A DNA stretch of 64,000 nt, taken from the NCBI GenBank assembly GCA_001695595.3, contig MBPM02000111.1:62001-126000 (forward strand), in the 5' to 3' direction. The translations under genes were made by a program, and so were the position numbers. Numbering within the stretch: the first letter of the stretch is position 1; the number at the start of each line of letters is the position of its first letter. Source of the stretch: Plasmopara viticola (Eukaryota > Oomycota > Peronosporomycetes > Peronosporales > Peronosporaceae). This document shows positions 1 through 11,471 of the stretch, piece by piece. The notes below the pieces were generated by a model that worked only from the letters and a program-made list of their open reading frames with translations, was not told the DNA's origin and searched no databases.

Positions 1-1712
1 AAGCGTTGCCTACTCTTGAACGTCCGAAGGCTACACTTAAGAACCGACGCCAAAGACGCTAAATTTGGGGCCAAATGACTTTTTGCTAAATGGTCACTCA
101 TTCGAACCTTTGTGCGGGTCGTCTAGTTGACTCGTCGCCGGTGTTAAGTGACATCCACCCGCAACCGCGACTTAAGCATCAATTATCAAACTAAACGATA
201 TATTTATTGCATCCGTCATACGGCGACAAAGAATTGTCCTTTAACCGAGTGGGCGGACTGAAATACACTACTCTTTCTCTGATCACGCTATTAGTGGAGT
301 TGGGACTAAGCTTGTTGATGGGCTCCGAAGGATTCGACTTTGCGAGGTGATATGGCGCAAGTTTTTCTACTTCACCAAGCTGGTGTCCTCGACGATGGTG
401 TGCCGTTGTTTTACTTCTTTTGTGACCAGATCTTACAGTTCAAACCAAAGATAGTGTCTGTGTATTTAGTGATGGCGCAGCCTTGGGCATTCTACAAAGG
501 TGCATTTGTAGAGCGAAAACAGGAGTGTCCGATTAATATTTACGTCCGAAAACTCTGCGCTGAGGAAGAAAGGCATTCGGAAGGACGGTAGCGCATTCAC
601 AAAATTGAATCGCGTTGCAAAGGAGATGTTTACCAATTTGGACAATACTGCATATGGTGTGGCTCTAAGCAATGCGATCGCAGCGGTGTGATGAGCTGAC
701 GCAGTCACTGCTGCTCTTCTTCCAATTTAAAAAAGCTACACGATGGAAATACAAGTGATTTATACGCTACGCAGCAGACTTCACTTAAGGTGATGCCACT
801 TGCCACTTTGCTTGTGTTCTCGAGCTGTGTGTCATTCTATCACACTGCACATTGATGTACTATACCGATCTGACTTCGATCTTTACCAACAAGATTGCAT
901 TTGATTAACACGAAGGAAGTATCCGCGCGTACGATGTTTGCGAGGTGGCTGCGCTGTCATTAATGTCTCCTGTCCATAATTTTTGATCAGCATAATTCCG
1001 TTGTTTGATGCCGAATTGTTTTATTGAAATAGAAAAAGTTTAAGACCACTGCTATTTTATAAATTACGCTCGAGCTCTGACGTGAATTTGTATAATCTGC
1101 TACCTTTATTCCACATTCGCTGCGATCGAAAACGAGACGCCAGTGAAATCATGTTTGGACCGAGCAACTTAACCTCATTTGTTTAATTATCAAATCGCTG
1201 GAAAAAATTGTCAGCATTGCGCGACAGCCATTGTGTGTCACTTTCGTCTTAAGGAGGAAAACTGCTCCTTACTTTTCAAGGAGAGAAACTGCTCCTTTGT
1301 ACAAGTGATTTAACTAAAACGCGAGATTTCCCTTTTGGTCACGCTATAAGAGGCGTGGGTACAACATTTCAAGATGGTGGTCCGAAGAACTCTACTTTGT
1401 GGAGGGCCATGGCTTAAGTGTTTTCGGTCCGTTATCATAATGTGTTCTACCTTGCGTCTTGCAAAACTGATTTATCGTATAAATGGGCGACCATGAGCTC
1501 AATTAGTATCCTGGTTCCTTTCCGAGCGGCTTAAGGAGCGCCCATTGTTGACAATTTTGAGACATTTCATTAATGAAATTTGTATACGTTGTTGGGCGCG
1601 CATCAGCTCTATAGGCGATTTATGCGGAATAAGCCACAAGAACAAGATTTTCAGTCATCATTTATCTAAATGAGCATTTGATGATCTTCGTATGTACGGC
1701 TAAAGGTAGCAG
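1..1712. other. Intergenic, no gene seen
   Basis: Only short open frames are present, none with a recognisable domain or a convincing start. The stretch holds the short duplicated hairpin motif at 1251-1297 and otherwise nothing I can assign. It lies downstream of the minus-strand Rtf1 gene, so its right end should contain the Rtf1 3' UTR. Confidence 0.6.
1251..1297. repeat. Two tandem short hairpin units
   Basis: Two adjacent imperfect copies of a unit that begins AAGGAG, continues AAACTG and ends CTCCTT. Each unit is itself a small inverted repeat (AAGGAG against CTCCTT), so each can fold into a short hairpin. Function unknown; it may be a transposon fragment. Confidence 0.5.
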
Positions 1713-3977
1713 CTATCCTTTGAGTCGCGCTTTTTTGACGCGATCAAAGTACTCTTTCACCGTAATGCCTTTGCGAGACGCCTTTACCTGGTCCGATACA
1801 ATCGTCTTGTTCTTCTTCTCCTGCATAATTTCAGCAGGTGAACGCAGCGTTGTCCATGAGCCATCGTCATCCTTTATACGAATCGTAGCGTTCACCATTT
1901 CTTGAACGTTTGTTGGAGCTACACCCACAAACTCGACCTGGCCCTCCCTTTCCTTGCGCTTGGCTTCCATGCGCTCGGCATCCTTTTGTTTGCGCTCTTG
2001 CTGCTTGGTCAAGAGACGATCAATGTCAAATTCCAAGCCATCTGTCACCTTCTTTTCGCCCACGCCTTTCACTTTATCAAGCAAATCGTCCGGCAGCGCT
2101 TCCACCACGTGCAATTTGTTAGAAGTCATGACACGGCCGTCATTCAGCTGGATGAGCTTGCCTTCTGCTAGATTCTTTTCAAGTTTGTCTCTCGACATGT
2201 ACATGGTCATCTGATTTGCACGAACGAACTGCAGACGTTCAGCGCTCGTCATTTTCTGGTTCATGGCGTTGTTTAACTCTTGGGCGTGAAGATCCTGCTG
2301 GATATTCGCCTCCCGGTTGCGTCTATTGATCTCATTGATACGAAGAACATCATCTGAGTTGTGTTTCTTTCGCTCTTCATTCTTGACCAACAATTTCTGC
2401 AACTGCTCTTCAAGTACCACCGCCTTTTCAAAATTTTTCATATCCTGAGCAGCACGTAAATCCCTTTCCAGACGCACTCGCTGCACACCAATGGAAACTG
2501 TGGAAAGACCTACTGCCTGCTTACGTCTCACCATCTCGTTTACTTCAGCGTCAGTATAACTGTGCTGTGTAATCATCCTTTCCTTCTTAGAAAACAATCG
2601 CTTGACTTGACCATATGTAGGAAAGTGAAGCCGTTCCTTGTTCATAACAGCTCGCCACAACAAGAATTCTCGCTCCCGCAAAGAGTGCCCTGACACGCCA
2701 TTCAACTTCCACTCCCGCCTGCTCTTGCCAAAAGCACATATAATTCCAATTTGCGTCGATTCGCCGCAAAACGTGTAACCACGCGGCAACTTACACACAT
2801 TTACGACCTCACAGAAGCGATAGACCATCTCACCATCAACCATTTCGATCGGTACGCGTACATATACGCCACGTACCAATTGCGAGAAAAAGGGCTCAAA
2901 AAAGTGTTTCTCGAAAAAATTTCTTCGTCTTAGCAAATAGTGATTGGCTTGATCCCACGTCACTGGTACATTTTCTTCAGGACGAATTGCTATCTCCTCA
3001 TCATCCGCAGTCTTAGTCAGATCTGCAGCCTTTAGTTTCTTTGGTTTTCGACCGTCACTGTCGTCGTCGCTATAGTCATCATCCTCATTCGCATGACTAC
3101 GACGTCGTCCAGAACCAACACGTTGCAATTCTCGACGTCGACGTCGCTTCTCCGCCAAATCACGGCCACTTCTTCCACCTTCTTCCTCCGAACTTTCGTC
3201 GTCTCCGAATCGGTTGCTCAAAATTGATCGGCTTTTGTCGCTTGACTTGTTAGCCTTCAAATTATGGAGCGCTTCCTTACGTCGATCGCTATCTCTGCTG
3301 CGTCCTCCACGTCGAGTCGACGACAGCTCCTGTCCTTCTTCCTCTTCGGAAAAGCCGTCTTCTGCCTTGCCTTGAGACGCTGCTAGTCGCTTCTTTAACT
3401 CGCGCTCTTTGTTACGCTGTTCCTTGGCTTCGTATTTTTCCAACAATCGCTTCTCCTTCTCCACTTCGGTCAAGCCAGACACGTCGGCATCGTCGTCTTC
3501 TTCCTCATCCGCCTCTTCTTTGACTCGAAGCTTGCCACGTCGCTTCTTTTTAGCATCTCCTTCATGGTCCGCCTCTTCTTCTGCTTCTTCCTTCGCTCGT
3601 GCTTGCGCGTCTTTTATATTCGCTTTGTTGCTGCGGCTTTTGCTCTTGGCAGTGGCCTTCGGCTTCTTAGGTGCTGGCGGGCGCCGCTTCTTTAGCTTCT
3701 TTTTCGGCGAAACAGATCTATCTGAGCCTGAGCCTGATCCCGAGCCTGTTCCGCTGCCAGAACCTGAACCAGAACCAGAATCAGATCCAGAGCCTGAGCC
3801 CGACCCGCTGCCTGATCCTGAGCCACTCCCCGATTCAGAGCCACTCCCGCTTCCTGAATCACTGCCTGACCCCGACCCGGATCCCGAATGAGAGCGAGAC
3901 CGAGAGCTTACCGAGCCTGATGCACTCGAGCGACCATCGTCCGACTCGTCACTGCTTTCAACCACCTGCTTAGCCAT
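1713..3977 (-). CDS. RTF1: RNA polymerase-associated protein Rtf1 (Plus-3 domain)
   Basis: Single-exon gene, 754 aa. Rtf1 is a nuclear subunit of the Paf1 complex; its Plus-3 domain binds the Spt5 C-terminal repeats and ties the complex to elongating RNA polymerase II, and the protein supports H2B ubiquitination (family knowledge). Seen here: an acidic Ser/Gly-rich N-terminus with a long run of SG dipeptides (about residues 20-90), Lys/Arg- and Glu-rich linkers (about 90-320), then a Plus-3 domain at about 330-470, recognised by [20 protein letters not shown], the conserved 'RG.YVRV' strand and the GESTQIGI segment. A charged coiled-coil region follows (about 490-600). The protein ends KARLKG. 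The ATG at 3977 gives the usual acidic Rtf1 start and no upstream ATG competes. Length is in the family range. The Plus-3 assignment is firm; the SG run is longer than I would expect. Confidence 0.93.
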   Translation of the reverse strand: MAKQVVESSDESDDGRSSASGSVSSRSRSHSGSGSGSGSDSGSGSGSESGSGSGSGSGSGSGSGSDSGSGSGSGSGTGSGSGSGSDRSVSPKKKLKKRRPPAPKKPKATAKSKSRSNKANIKDAQARAKEEAEEEADHEGDAKKKRRGKLRVKEEADEEEDDDADVSGLTEVEKEKRLLEKYEAKEQRNKERELKKRLAASQGKAEDGFSEEEEGQELSSTRRGGRSRDSDRRKEALHNLKANKSSDKSRSILSNRFGDDESSEEEGGRSGRDLAEKRRRRRELQRVGSGRRRSHANEDDDYSDDDSDGRKPKKLKAADLTKTADDEEIAIRPEENVPVTWDQANHYLLRRRNFFEKHFFEPFFSQLVRGVYVRVPIEMVDGEMVYRFCEVVNVCKLPRGYTFCGESTQIGIICAFGKSRREWKLNGVSGHSLREREFLLWRAVMNKERLHFPTYGQVKRLFSKKERMITQHSYTDAEVNEMVRRKQAVGLSTVSIGVQRVRLERDLRAAQDMKNFEKAVVLEEQLQKLLVKNEERKKHNSDDVLRINEINRRNREANIQQDLHAQELNNAMNQKMTSAERLQFVRANQMTMYMSRDKLEKNLAEGKLIQLNDGRVMTSNKLHVVEALPDDLLDKVKGVGEKKVTDGLEFDIDRLLTKQQERKQKDAERMEAKRKEREGQVEFVGVAPTNVQEMVNATIRIKDDDGSWTTLRSPAEIMQEKKNKTIVSDQVKASRKGITVKEYFDRVKKARLKG

Positions 3978-6900
3978 TATTGCGACCTCGCGCCACGGCC
4001 ACCTATCGGTATGGTCTAAAAATGGACTATCTAAGCATCACTGAAAAAGCTCTGACGAGCGTTACACAAATTAGGGCAAAAAAGCCAGCATCCCGCTCTC
4101 AAAAGTGGATACCGGCTCAATGATTTAGGTATTTGAGGGATTCCCAAAATAGGTACAATCCTTGAGCGAGCATATAGACAATATATGTACGACTAAATTA
4201 AACTGAGTACTGTGCTTAAAAGGAAAGGAAAAAAATGCAATTTACCGCACGCTTGTGATCGAGGCTAGTTTGTGAAGTGTCAATCACATCTGGTAGCAAA
4301 CGTACGCCCACGCAAATAGATGACTAATTGCACATTCGCATAGATTTGAGATGGAAAGAACAACCGTCCCACTTCAATTGGACGAGCAAGGCGTACTGCT
4401 CGAAAAGCTTCCTGGCCACTACGGGCCTTAGAGGCGGTTGCATTTGTGGCCCTCCCCTCCCAACCTTCAAGCATCTGAAGTGTTTCGCGGCATCTGAACT
4501 CTACTAGCTATGTCTATGATCTGGGAGTCAGACAGCACAGGCTCCGGTAGCAACGACGGTAGCGCCTGCTGTGGGGTCCAAGCCAGTGCAGCTTAAGGTT
4601 CCGGCTTATCAAGAAAAAGAAAGCCGCAAGCTTCGCTTCTCAACATAATAGATAGGATTGGTCACTAAGGCGACCTTCATTACGGACGATCGGGTGTGCG
4701 TGACGTTTGCACCCACTTGCATTGGAGGCTGCGCTAAAAGCTGGGCTATCACTTAAATATCCTTCTACTGTGGCCAGAGGACACAAAATAGCCATTAAAC
4801 CTATCGTTTTTTCAATAACTTTGAGTTTCGCCAGTGCTCACGCTTTTAGACTTGCTAGCAATGAAAGTGCGAACCTCATTTATGAAAGTTGGTGGTATTT
4901 ACCACTGAAACGCTACATCCCGAAAAAGCGGATGCGCTGATGGACAGCCCAAGAGTAATTCTATTTGCACTCAACTTCTTACCGCAATGATAACAGGGGC
5001 GATTTGAGTCGCTCATCATGAGCAATCTAGTCGTATACAGACTCGCTCTTCCGAATTTAGTAAGTGGGCAATTACTTGTCGTACGGAAGGTGTTCGTCGA
5101 TCCACTGACTGGGGACTAGTCCCAGCAAGATGGAAGTGCTGTCGAGCAGAACAGCATTTGCTCCTCTGTTTGCACTACCTTAACAAACCCAAAGATCAAA
5201 CCGAAGATGACAAACATGAACTCACGCTTCCTTCTACATATAGCTTCAGGAGCCTCGCTACGCTCGGATTAGGCGGGTAGCACACCACGACTGAGTCGTA
5301 ATCGAAGGTAATTAACCTGCGCTCACGCTCAAAAAGCTAAAACAGCCTCGTTGCATTAAGTGTGCAAGCGAAGTTTTTGTGTTTTCTAACGTCATTTTCT
5401 CGTAGAATGCTTCGACATACTCGCCGTTTGTGTACAAGCAGTCGAGTCGTTTTATCAAGCGGCGATTCCGACACTTTTTTTAATCGTCGAAGTCTTAGCT
5501 TATCCTAATACATCGTTGCCGCTGAACGAAAAATCACTCTTTGGATGTTCAAAAAGTCTTGTCGACCGCGTTGAGCATTGAGAGTGCGCAGGTGCTCTGT
5601 GTGCGCGTCAGGCGAGAGCCACTACTTATTAAAATACTGTGTGAAATCTCTGTCCGATCATTTTTTCTCTATGCGGAGGACACTCGACGACCCAATATTT
5701 AATTACAAGTCCCTGTTCGATCGTCTTATCGTATTGGAGCCCCTGCTTAGTCGCCAATTTGAATGTTGAATGCCTCCGGCCTCGAATGTCGAGGGCCCCT
5801 ATTTGACCAGTTCTTCGTAGCGCGAATTATCCTGCACCTCAAAACGGCAGTCTACACAGGGTATGCCGTGCAGAGAGTCCTATCGCTCATTTCTGTGCAC
5901 GGTGCGCATTGTGAACGCCTTGCGGATTAATTTGATGTGAGCCCTCTTTCGCAGCGCAATCGAGAATTGCGTGATTACATTACGTACGTTGTAATTAATC
6001 CTACATTACTTAATGACTGGCTGACACCTTGCGAGTCACGGGGTACAAGTAATACAATCGAAAGAATGATCAAGCTTGATGACAAAGAGAACGTCGTTGC
6101 TAAGGAATTGGTTGAACGGATATGAAATGAGCATATCTTGCTGCGGAACGCGGTATCCATCATCTTCAGTAGGTCTGACGATGACTTTGCCAGGTTTTTG
6201 AAGAGATATGACTTGCGGAGGAAGCATTAATAAGCACGACGCACGTGAAAGAAATTTGTCGCTTCTCAATCAAAAAGGTGCGGAGTGGTTGCTGGGCTCA
6301 GTAAAGTGAAGACTAATGATAATTGGCTATTGGTCACCGCTCGCAGTGGTAGCATAGAATAGCACATTGAGCAAGAAGGTCTGGCTAACAGCAAAGCTTC
6401 CGACCTCCATACCATCCAGTAGGGCGAGTATTATTTGAGTAAAAAGACTAGAAATGTTAAAGGGCACATGTGAGTCAACACGGCCACAAGCGCGCGGCAC
6501 ACAGTCGCGTATAGACAAATCTTCTTTATCAAAAACAAGATACCGAAGGACCAAGTTGGACACGACCTCCCCAGTCATCGCGGTAGAAGCCCTTTTAGAT
6601 GTTAAATGCCGCGACTACGTCGTCTTTATTGACTCTGGCATGAAGAATGGTGATAAAGCCCTATCGTATGAGGTCGCCGCATTATAGTCCTCAGCAAAAC
6701 GCGAAGGCAATGTTATTTCAAGCAGAGAAATTTTGACTAGAGTCAAGCAGTATCTAGTCATGACTTTGCGCACATCGAAGACAAAGACGTCAGACTATGA
6801 GGCCACATCTTCTGTGTATACTAGCGCATCGACGAGTTTCTTGCTAGGCCGCAAAAATCTCAGCGTGCGAGAGCTTCTATATTTGGAGCAGGTGACACCA

Positions 6901-7601
6901 TAGGTCACTCAGGATTGCATTTAGTGTACAAATGACCTGTGAGTCAACGACAAGCAGATCGAAAGGGCCATTTCTCGGTCCTTTCGAACAGCAAAGAGAG
7001 CAAAAAAACCTTTGCTAACGATGCAGGCGCGAGGAGATAGCGGAAGTGAGCTATCAAAATAACCGATTGAGTGGCAGTCGATCAGAACAAACGCTTGAGT
7101 GCGTAGACGTCTCAATCTTGAAAGCATTGATTTTGGACGGGCGCAAAGAAGTCATTGCTCGTGACTGCTAACGGGTTTGGCATAATGCGATGAAAATATG
7201 TTAAAGAATGTAGAACCTAGATATGATTATTTAATGATGATTCTGGTGGTACCTGAAGATCCAGGAGGTTTGACCCGGCCCCTTTTATGATTTTGGATTA
7301 AATTGCACGATCTTTCTCCACTCATTTAAGCTGTTAGATAAATTTACTGGCTTCTATAGTCTAACGATAAGGCTGGAATTGCGGCTCTCAGCTGCCAAGT
7401 AGGAAGATCGTGTAACGGCGCTTGCGCTCTACTAAGAAACTTATGTTCTAAGCCGAGAAAGAAGAGGTCCTGGCTTTCAAGGCAGTAGAGACAAATGAGG
7501 GGTCCGAGTCGACGAAAATATTTGCTTAAACCTCCGACGTATGGAAAGAAGAAACACTCACTAATTTGTGGGACTGCTTCTTTTTCTTTGTCCTCTTCGA
7601 T

Positions 7602-7635
7602 CACTCGTACCTGGTTTGAAGCTTTCGTACGAGTG
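7602..7635. repeat. Small hairpin
   Basis: CACTCGTAC at 7602-7610 is perfectly complementary to GTACGAGTG at 7627-7635, with a 16-nt loop. No gene adjoins it. It may be chance or a terminator-like or transposon remnant. Confidence 0.35.
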
Positions 7636-8735
7636 CATGTTTTTGGTAGCTATAGTCTAACTTGACTCAATAATGTGTCGTCATTGGCGCACAAAGGGTC
7701 CGGCTAGGTAAGCCTGATATTACTAACAACAACCGGTGAGGTTTTGCGAGTTTGGGCTGCTGCTCCAGTGGCTCTTCCTGCTCCGACTAGGCATCCATGT
7801 CGATTTGCGACAGCTCGGCAGCTAACTCAACATCAAAAGATTCTATTTCACAGGCAGTATCTACGGCTGGCGCCAAGTGATCGGCTAACTTCACGACTTC
7901 TCCAGTCCAAATGAAATTTTCAGTACGATCAAGAAGCGATTAAAATTTTGCCAATGTCATGCACGGTTTAATGACGAGTTGCACGCAGCTAATAAAACTT
8001 ACAATTTGATCGAGCAATATGACAATGGCGAAAAAAGTCTCTAGCTTGTAGTTATAAGGTTAAACTCAAATGCCGCTGTGAGCTAAGGAAAAGTGAAGAT
8101 TACTCAGCTGGTAAAGAGGAGACATGGCCACACGAGACTTGCTGCTACAGCCTGCGCTTAGAGTGCCAGCAATGCTGTCAAATTAGGCATTGATTTGGCG
8201 CTATATTAAGTGCACGATGTCTTGATTTGGTCGTCAACGGGAGATACGCAAGAAAAAGTTGAAGGACGACATATCAATGAAGTTGAATGTGTGATTGATT
8301 CATAGATTTTGACTGCGGAAGCAGTGTTAGTCGCGATGTTTGAAAAGATACACACAAGATGTGTGTACCTCAAACCGTTTGATGCAATTTGTGCATCTAC
8401 ATATAAGCACTATTTTGTATTAAGAAATATAGTTTGAACGCCGTCAAGCGACGCGAAAAATTATGATGCCGCAAATCAATGTGGCATGTTATGCGTCCAC
8501 TAACTGTAAGCCAGGACATGTCAGTGGTATGAGTACCTATTGATCTTTCCGTCTTGTCCTTGTTAGTCAGTCTTGCAGTTCATTGCTAGTCTATTGAGTC
8601 AGAAACGGGCACAGTTTTGTGCAGACATTTATTTTACCGGACGTGCTCTCCACACAGGAATACGTCACATTTAAAAAAAGGTCGCGTACGAGATACATGC
8701 TATCTTTACTAGAATTTAACGATAAATATATATTT

Positions 8736-8832
8736 ACTGAGTATGATGTCTGCTCGCTACGTACATTAATATTATTGTACGTAGCGTACATTAAATGTAT
8801 AATGTACGTAGCGAGCAGACATCATACTCAGT
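8736..8832. repeat. Perfect 33-bp inverted repeat with nested palindrome
   Basis: The left arm (8736-8768, beginning ACTGAGTATGATG) and the right arm (8800-8832) are exact reverse complements over 33 bp. The 31-nt spacer carries a further partial copy of the arm end (the GTACGTAGC motif), which can pair with the inner part of either arm, making a nested palindrome. No open frame explains it. A perfect arm in decayed surroundings suggests recent formation or selection for the fold: a fold-back transposon, a MITE, or a small-RNA hairpin. Confidence 0.85.
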
Positions 8833-9348
8833 AGATAAATACGTAAAACACAATGATGGACATTGCTGACTTTTGAATTTGAATATTTGATGAGAAAGAC
8901 ATGTTAATTACGCTGATGACACGTCATTCAGAGTTCATAAAAATAAGTTGAGTTTAGTAGACTTCAAGATTAAGCCAAAAAATGTCGCAACAAATTGTGT
9001 TCGATAGTATGCAGACGAAAATACGAAATTGGCAAAGGTGGAAGTAGCCAAGTCGTGTATCAGAACGGATTAAATGGGGCGCAACACGGGTTGAGACCCA
9101 GCATACACTTACTCTATGTAATGCGAGCGGCGGTCGGCTAGTCTTATACACTTTACAAACCCATTACTTTTACCCGCCTGTTTGTTCATTCAACGGCTTC
9201 AGGGCTGTTATCTTTATCCTGACGATGAGCGGATTTAGCCGGTTTTAAGAGCTAACCTTAGTTAAAATATTATTAACTGAGTGTAGCGCGATTCCGGCCA
9301 TTTCATTGAACCAAATTTATGGCTATAATACAACTAAACTTGGGAATA

Positions 9349-10104
9349 TTTAATTTCCACTCACCCTTTTTTTAGTTTTCACTCATCCGTTGATCAATTG
9401 GTCAGATTCAGCATTTCTGTAGTGCGTCACACTTATCTAAACACTTTAAACGCATGTATTTCGACTTTTTTTATTTAGATTCAGTTTTATCAGGCTGAGG
9501 GAGCGCGACCTTTGGCGCAGCGAGGTGATGATGCGCCCAGGAGTCACCCCATCGATTCCAGAGTCAAAACTGCTGCATTTTGCTCTTCCGTCAATCGTCG
9601 TCCTTGCGGATGCGCTGAAACGTGCACAAATGGTTCATATTTGTGCTCTCCGTTGTCCACTTCCACTTGCCAAAGTCCGCCCTCTAGCCGTATGCTTGCG
9701 GCAAATAAACAACCAGTTGCCTTGATCGTTCCCACGCGCACCCTTTCTCTATCCGGATTTTGCTCCTCTCTCGTACGTCGTCCTTTGGAGCAGTTCAGGA
9801 TAAAGGCCTCAACGACGCCATCTCTATTATTCCCAACATTTCTGGTATGTAACACTACAAGAGCATATCTTTCTGATAAAGAATGAAAAAACGGCATTTT
9901 TCGCCTCCTCTAAGGATTGGTAAGAAAGTGCAGGAGGGGCTAGGCTGTTCATTGTGGGTGCTTAGTAGGATATGGGTGCGTAGAAGGATGTAGGAGTAGA
10001 AAGTGAAAGTAGAATATGAGTTTAGTAATGAGTTTAGACCAAGTGTGGCGCACTACAAAAATGCCAAATCTGACCAAATGATTACTGGGTGAGTGAAAAT
10101 TAAA
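9349..10104. mobile_element. MULE deletion derivative with terminal inverted repeats
   Basis: The left end (9371-9434) and the reverse complement of the right end (10041-10104) align over about 64 bp with roughly four of five bases identical, sharing blocks such as TTTTCACTCA, TTGGTCAGATT and TGTAGTGCG. A second copy of the outermost motif (TTTAATTTCCACTCACCC) lies just outside the left end at 9349-9366, matching the right terminus more closely than the inner copy does, so the left end is partly duplicated. Inside is only the N-terminal part of a minus-strand MULE transposase. At about 0.75 kb this is an internally deleted, non-autonomous copy. I could not identify a clean 9-bp target duplication. 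Confidence 0.75.
9500..9934 (-). pseudogene. MULE transposase N-terminus (FAR1-like zinc domain), frameshifted and truncated
   Basis: The longest frame is 117 codons (9544-9897), containing a GCLFAASI core, a 'GGLWQVEV' strand, a 'GEH' in place of the usual HNH, then SAHPQGRRLTEEQ. This order (Cys, Trp-Val strand, HNH-like motif, His-Pro, Arg-Leu) is the FAR1/WRKY-GCM1-type DNA-binding N-terminus of Mutator-like transposases. Two frame breaks are visible. Upstream of about 9880 the expected SLEEAKNAVFSF lies in another frame. At about 9545 a stop interrupts 'ESMG', and the expected continuation VTPGRIITSLRQ is one frame over. The protein ends soon after; the catalytic part is absent because the element was internally deleted. 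It sits inside the inverted repeats at 9349-10104. Confidence 0.8.
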
Positions 10105-11471
10105 GTTTCCCTTAAACTTTTGTCATTTGTCAAACATAAGGCCTTACCTGCAAAGATCCAGCCCTTGCATTGGCTGATCATATAAGTACTATTGATTCAA
10201 TACCATCAGATCACAACGCGGACGGCGCTGTAGCTTGAAGCGGCTAAAGAAATTGTGTTGCACTGGCAGTTTATACGTTAATGGAATGTAGCATAGTCAG
10301 TCATTTCCACGGTGTATAAAAGTGAGTCTGCTTTAGCGAAGCATTTGACCAGACTTTACGGAATAAATTAAGCGTTTTCACTTTGGTATGTTTTAATTTT
10401 GATTTATTAATGAGCTAGGTTCCAGCAAACTTACGGTCCACAAAGTTTGTTTCGGAACATTTAATTCTTTGTAATCTGCACCAGTACGCGTTCCACGGAA
10501 TAGTGGCGCTCGCTTTCGTTATCGAGAAGAAGGGAGGAAGATGGTGTTGCATCCCATGAGGCGCACTGCGCAATGATGCACCGGCGACCGGCGTTTGACA
10601 ACTTCAATTAAGGAGCTGTGAGCCGTAACGCCACAAACCACCACTAGACATGCACTGAATTTCTCAGCTTCAAGATTGTCCATTCTTGTTTGACTATTTT
10701 TCGAGCCTTGAGCGCGTAGTCGCATCGCTTCGCAAGCAAGTCGCTGACTCGCGCCCTCGAGACAGAGGTTGTGGCAAACCGCGTTCAAAATTAAATTCTC
10801 GCCGTTCTGATATATGTGGAAATGCTTGCGTAAGACCCGGCGTCAACGCCTAAGCGTACAAAAGGTTCCTCACTTTCTCCTATCGAATAAATTATTGAGA
10901 GACGTGATAGACCATAACTCAAAGTCGAGCGTTTGTATACAAAAGCTGATCTTCCGTTTAATGTGGCACGGTAATTTTTAACGCTTGACAAACAAGCATT
11001 CCAATCGGTAATAGTGCTAGTTTGCATACTATTAAAAGATATAGTGAATAAATGGATATTAATTATAATAGGTATCGTCGAAGGTAATGCGGAGTTGGAT
11101 TTAGTCGCTTATGACGATTTAAAGTGAGGGAGGACCAGAACACATAAAATCAGTAAGTGTACAAACGACAGTGTGCTGCACAATTTGCTCCTAATTAGTG
11201 AACAGTCGTCCACCGAAGGATCGTATAACTTTCGGCATGTCTCCTTGCAAGGTGCTGTGCGACGCCCTCCTAAACCTTAAATTTAGTATCAAACTGTGTG
11301 ACACTCTCTTTAATCTTAGACTTAGTTCAAATTGTTTTTTCTTTTCGATATATTTTGACTTAACAAATGCGCATAATTAATTGCACGAGTTGGGACTCTC
11401 TTCCCCCGCTTTAATGTCGCACCCTTTTAGAACGGGAGTTATCGGTCTTTGACTATTCCGCACTCGTCGTC
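10105..11471. other. Intergenic and 5' flank of the giant chromatin gene
   Basis: No open frame here has a recognisable product. The stretch contains one copy of a dispersed repeat (11197-11266) and, at its right end, the presumed promoter and 5' UTR of the FYR/bromodomain gene. I see no unambiguous oomycete initiator. Confidence 0.5.
11197..11266 (+). repeat. Dispersed repeat, copy A (pairs with 44544-44616)
   Basis: About 70 bp clearly related to 44544-44616 in the same orientation. Both begin AGTGAA, share GTCGT.CACCG, and end with the near-identical block TGCAAGGTGCTGTG followed by C or T and GACGCC. Similarity fades on both sides. Probably a fragment of a repetitive element such as an LTR or leader of a retrotransposon; the family is not identified. 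Confidence 0.6.

Larger units (their letters stand above)
3978..9348. other. Gene-poor intergenic region
   Basis: About 5.4 kb with only short, broken open frames and no recognisable protein. Two structures stand out: a 9-bp-arm hairpin at 7602-7635 and the long perfect hairpin at 8736-8832. A 77-codon frame at 4707-4940 has a hydrophobic stretch but starts with TTG and has no ATG, so I do not call it. The left end should carry the Rtf1 promoter; I see no clear core element. Confidence 0.55.

Noticed and set aside
3409..3891. 160-codon plus-strand frame opposite Rtf1, rich in Pro/Glu/Ser
   Set aside because: It is the antisense shadow of the Rtf1 low-complexity and charged regions; its composition simply mirrors the SG repeat.
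4707..4940. Short frame with a hydrophobic segment that could be a signal peptide
   Set aside because: It opens with TTG, has no ATG before the hydrophobic stretch and no effector motif.
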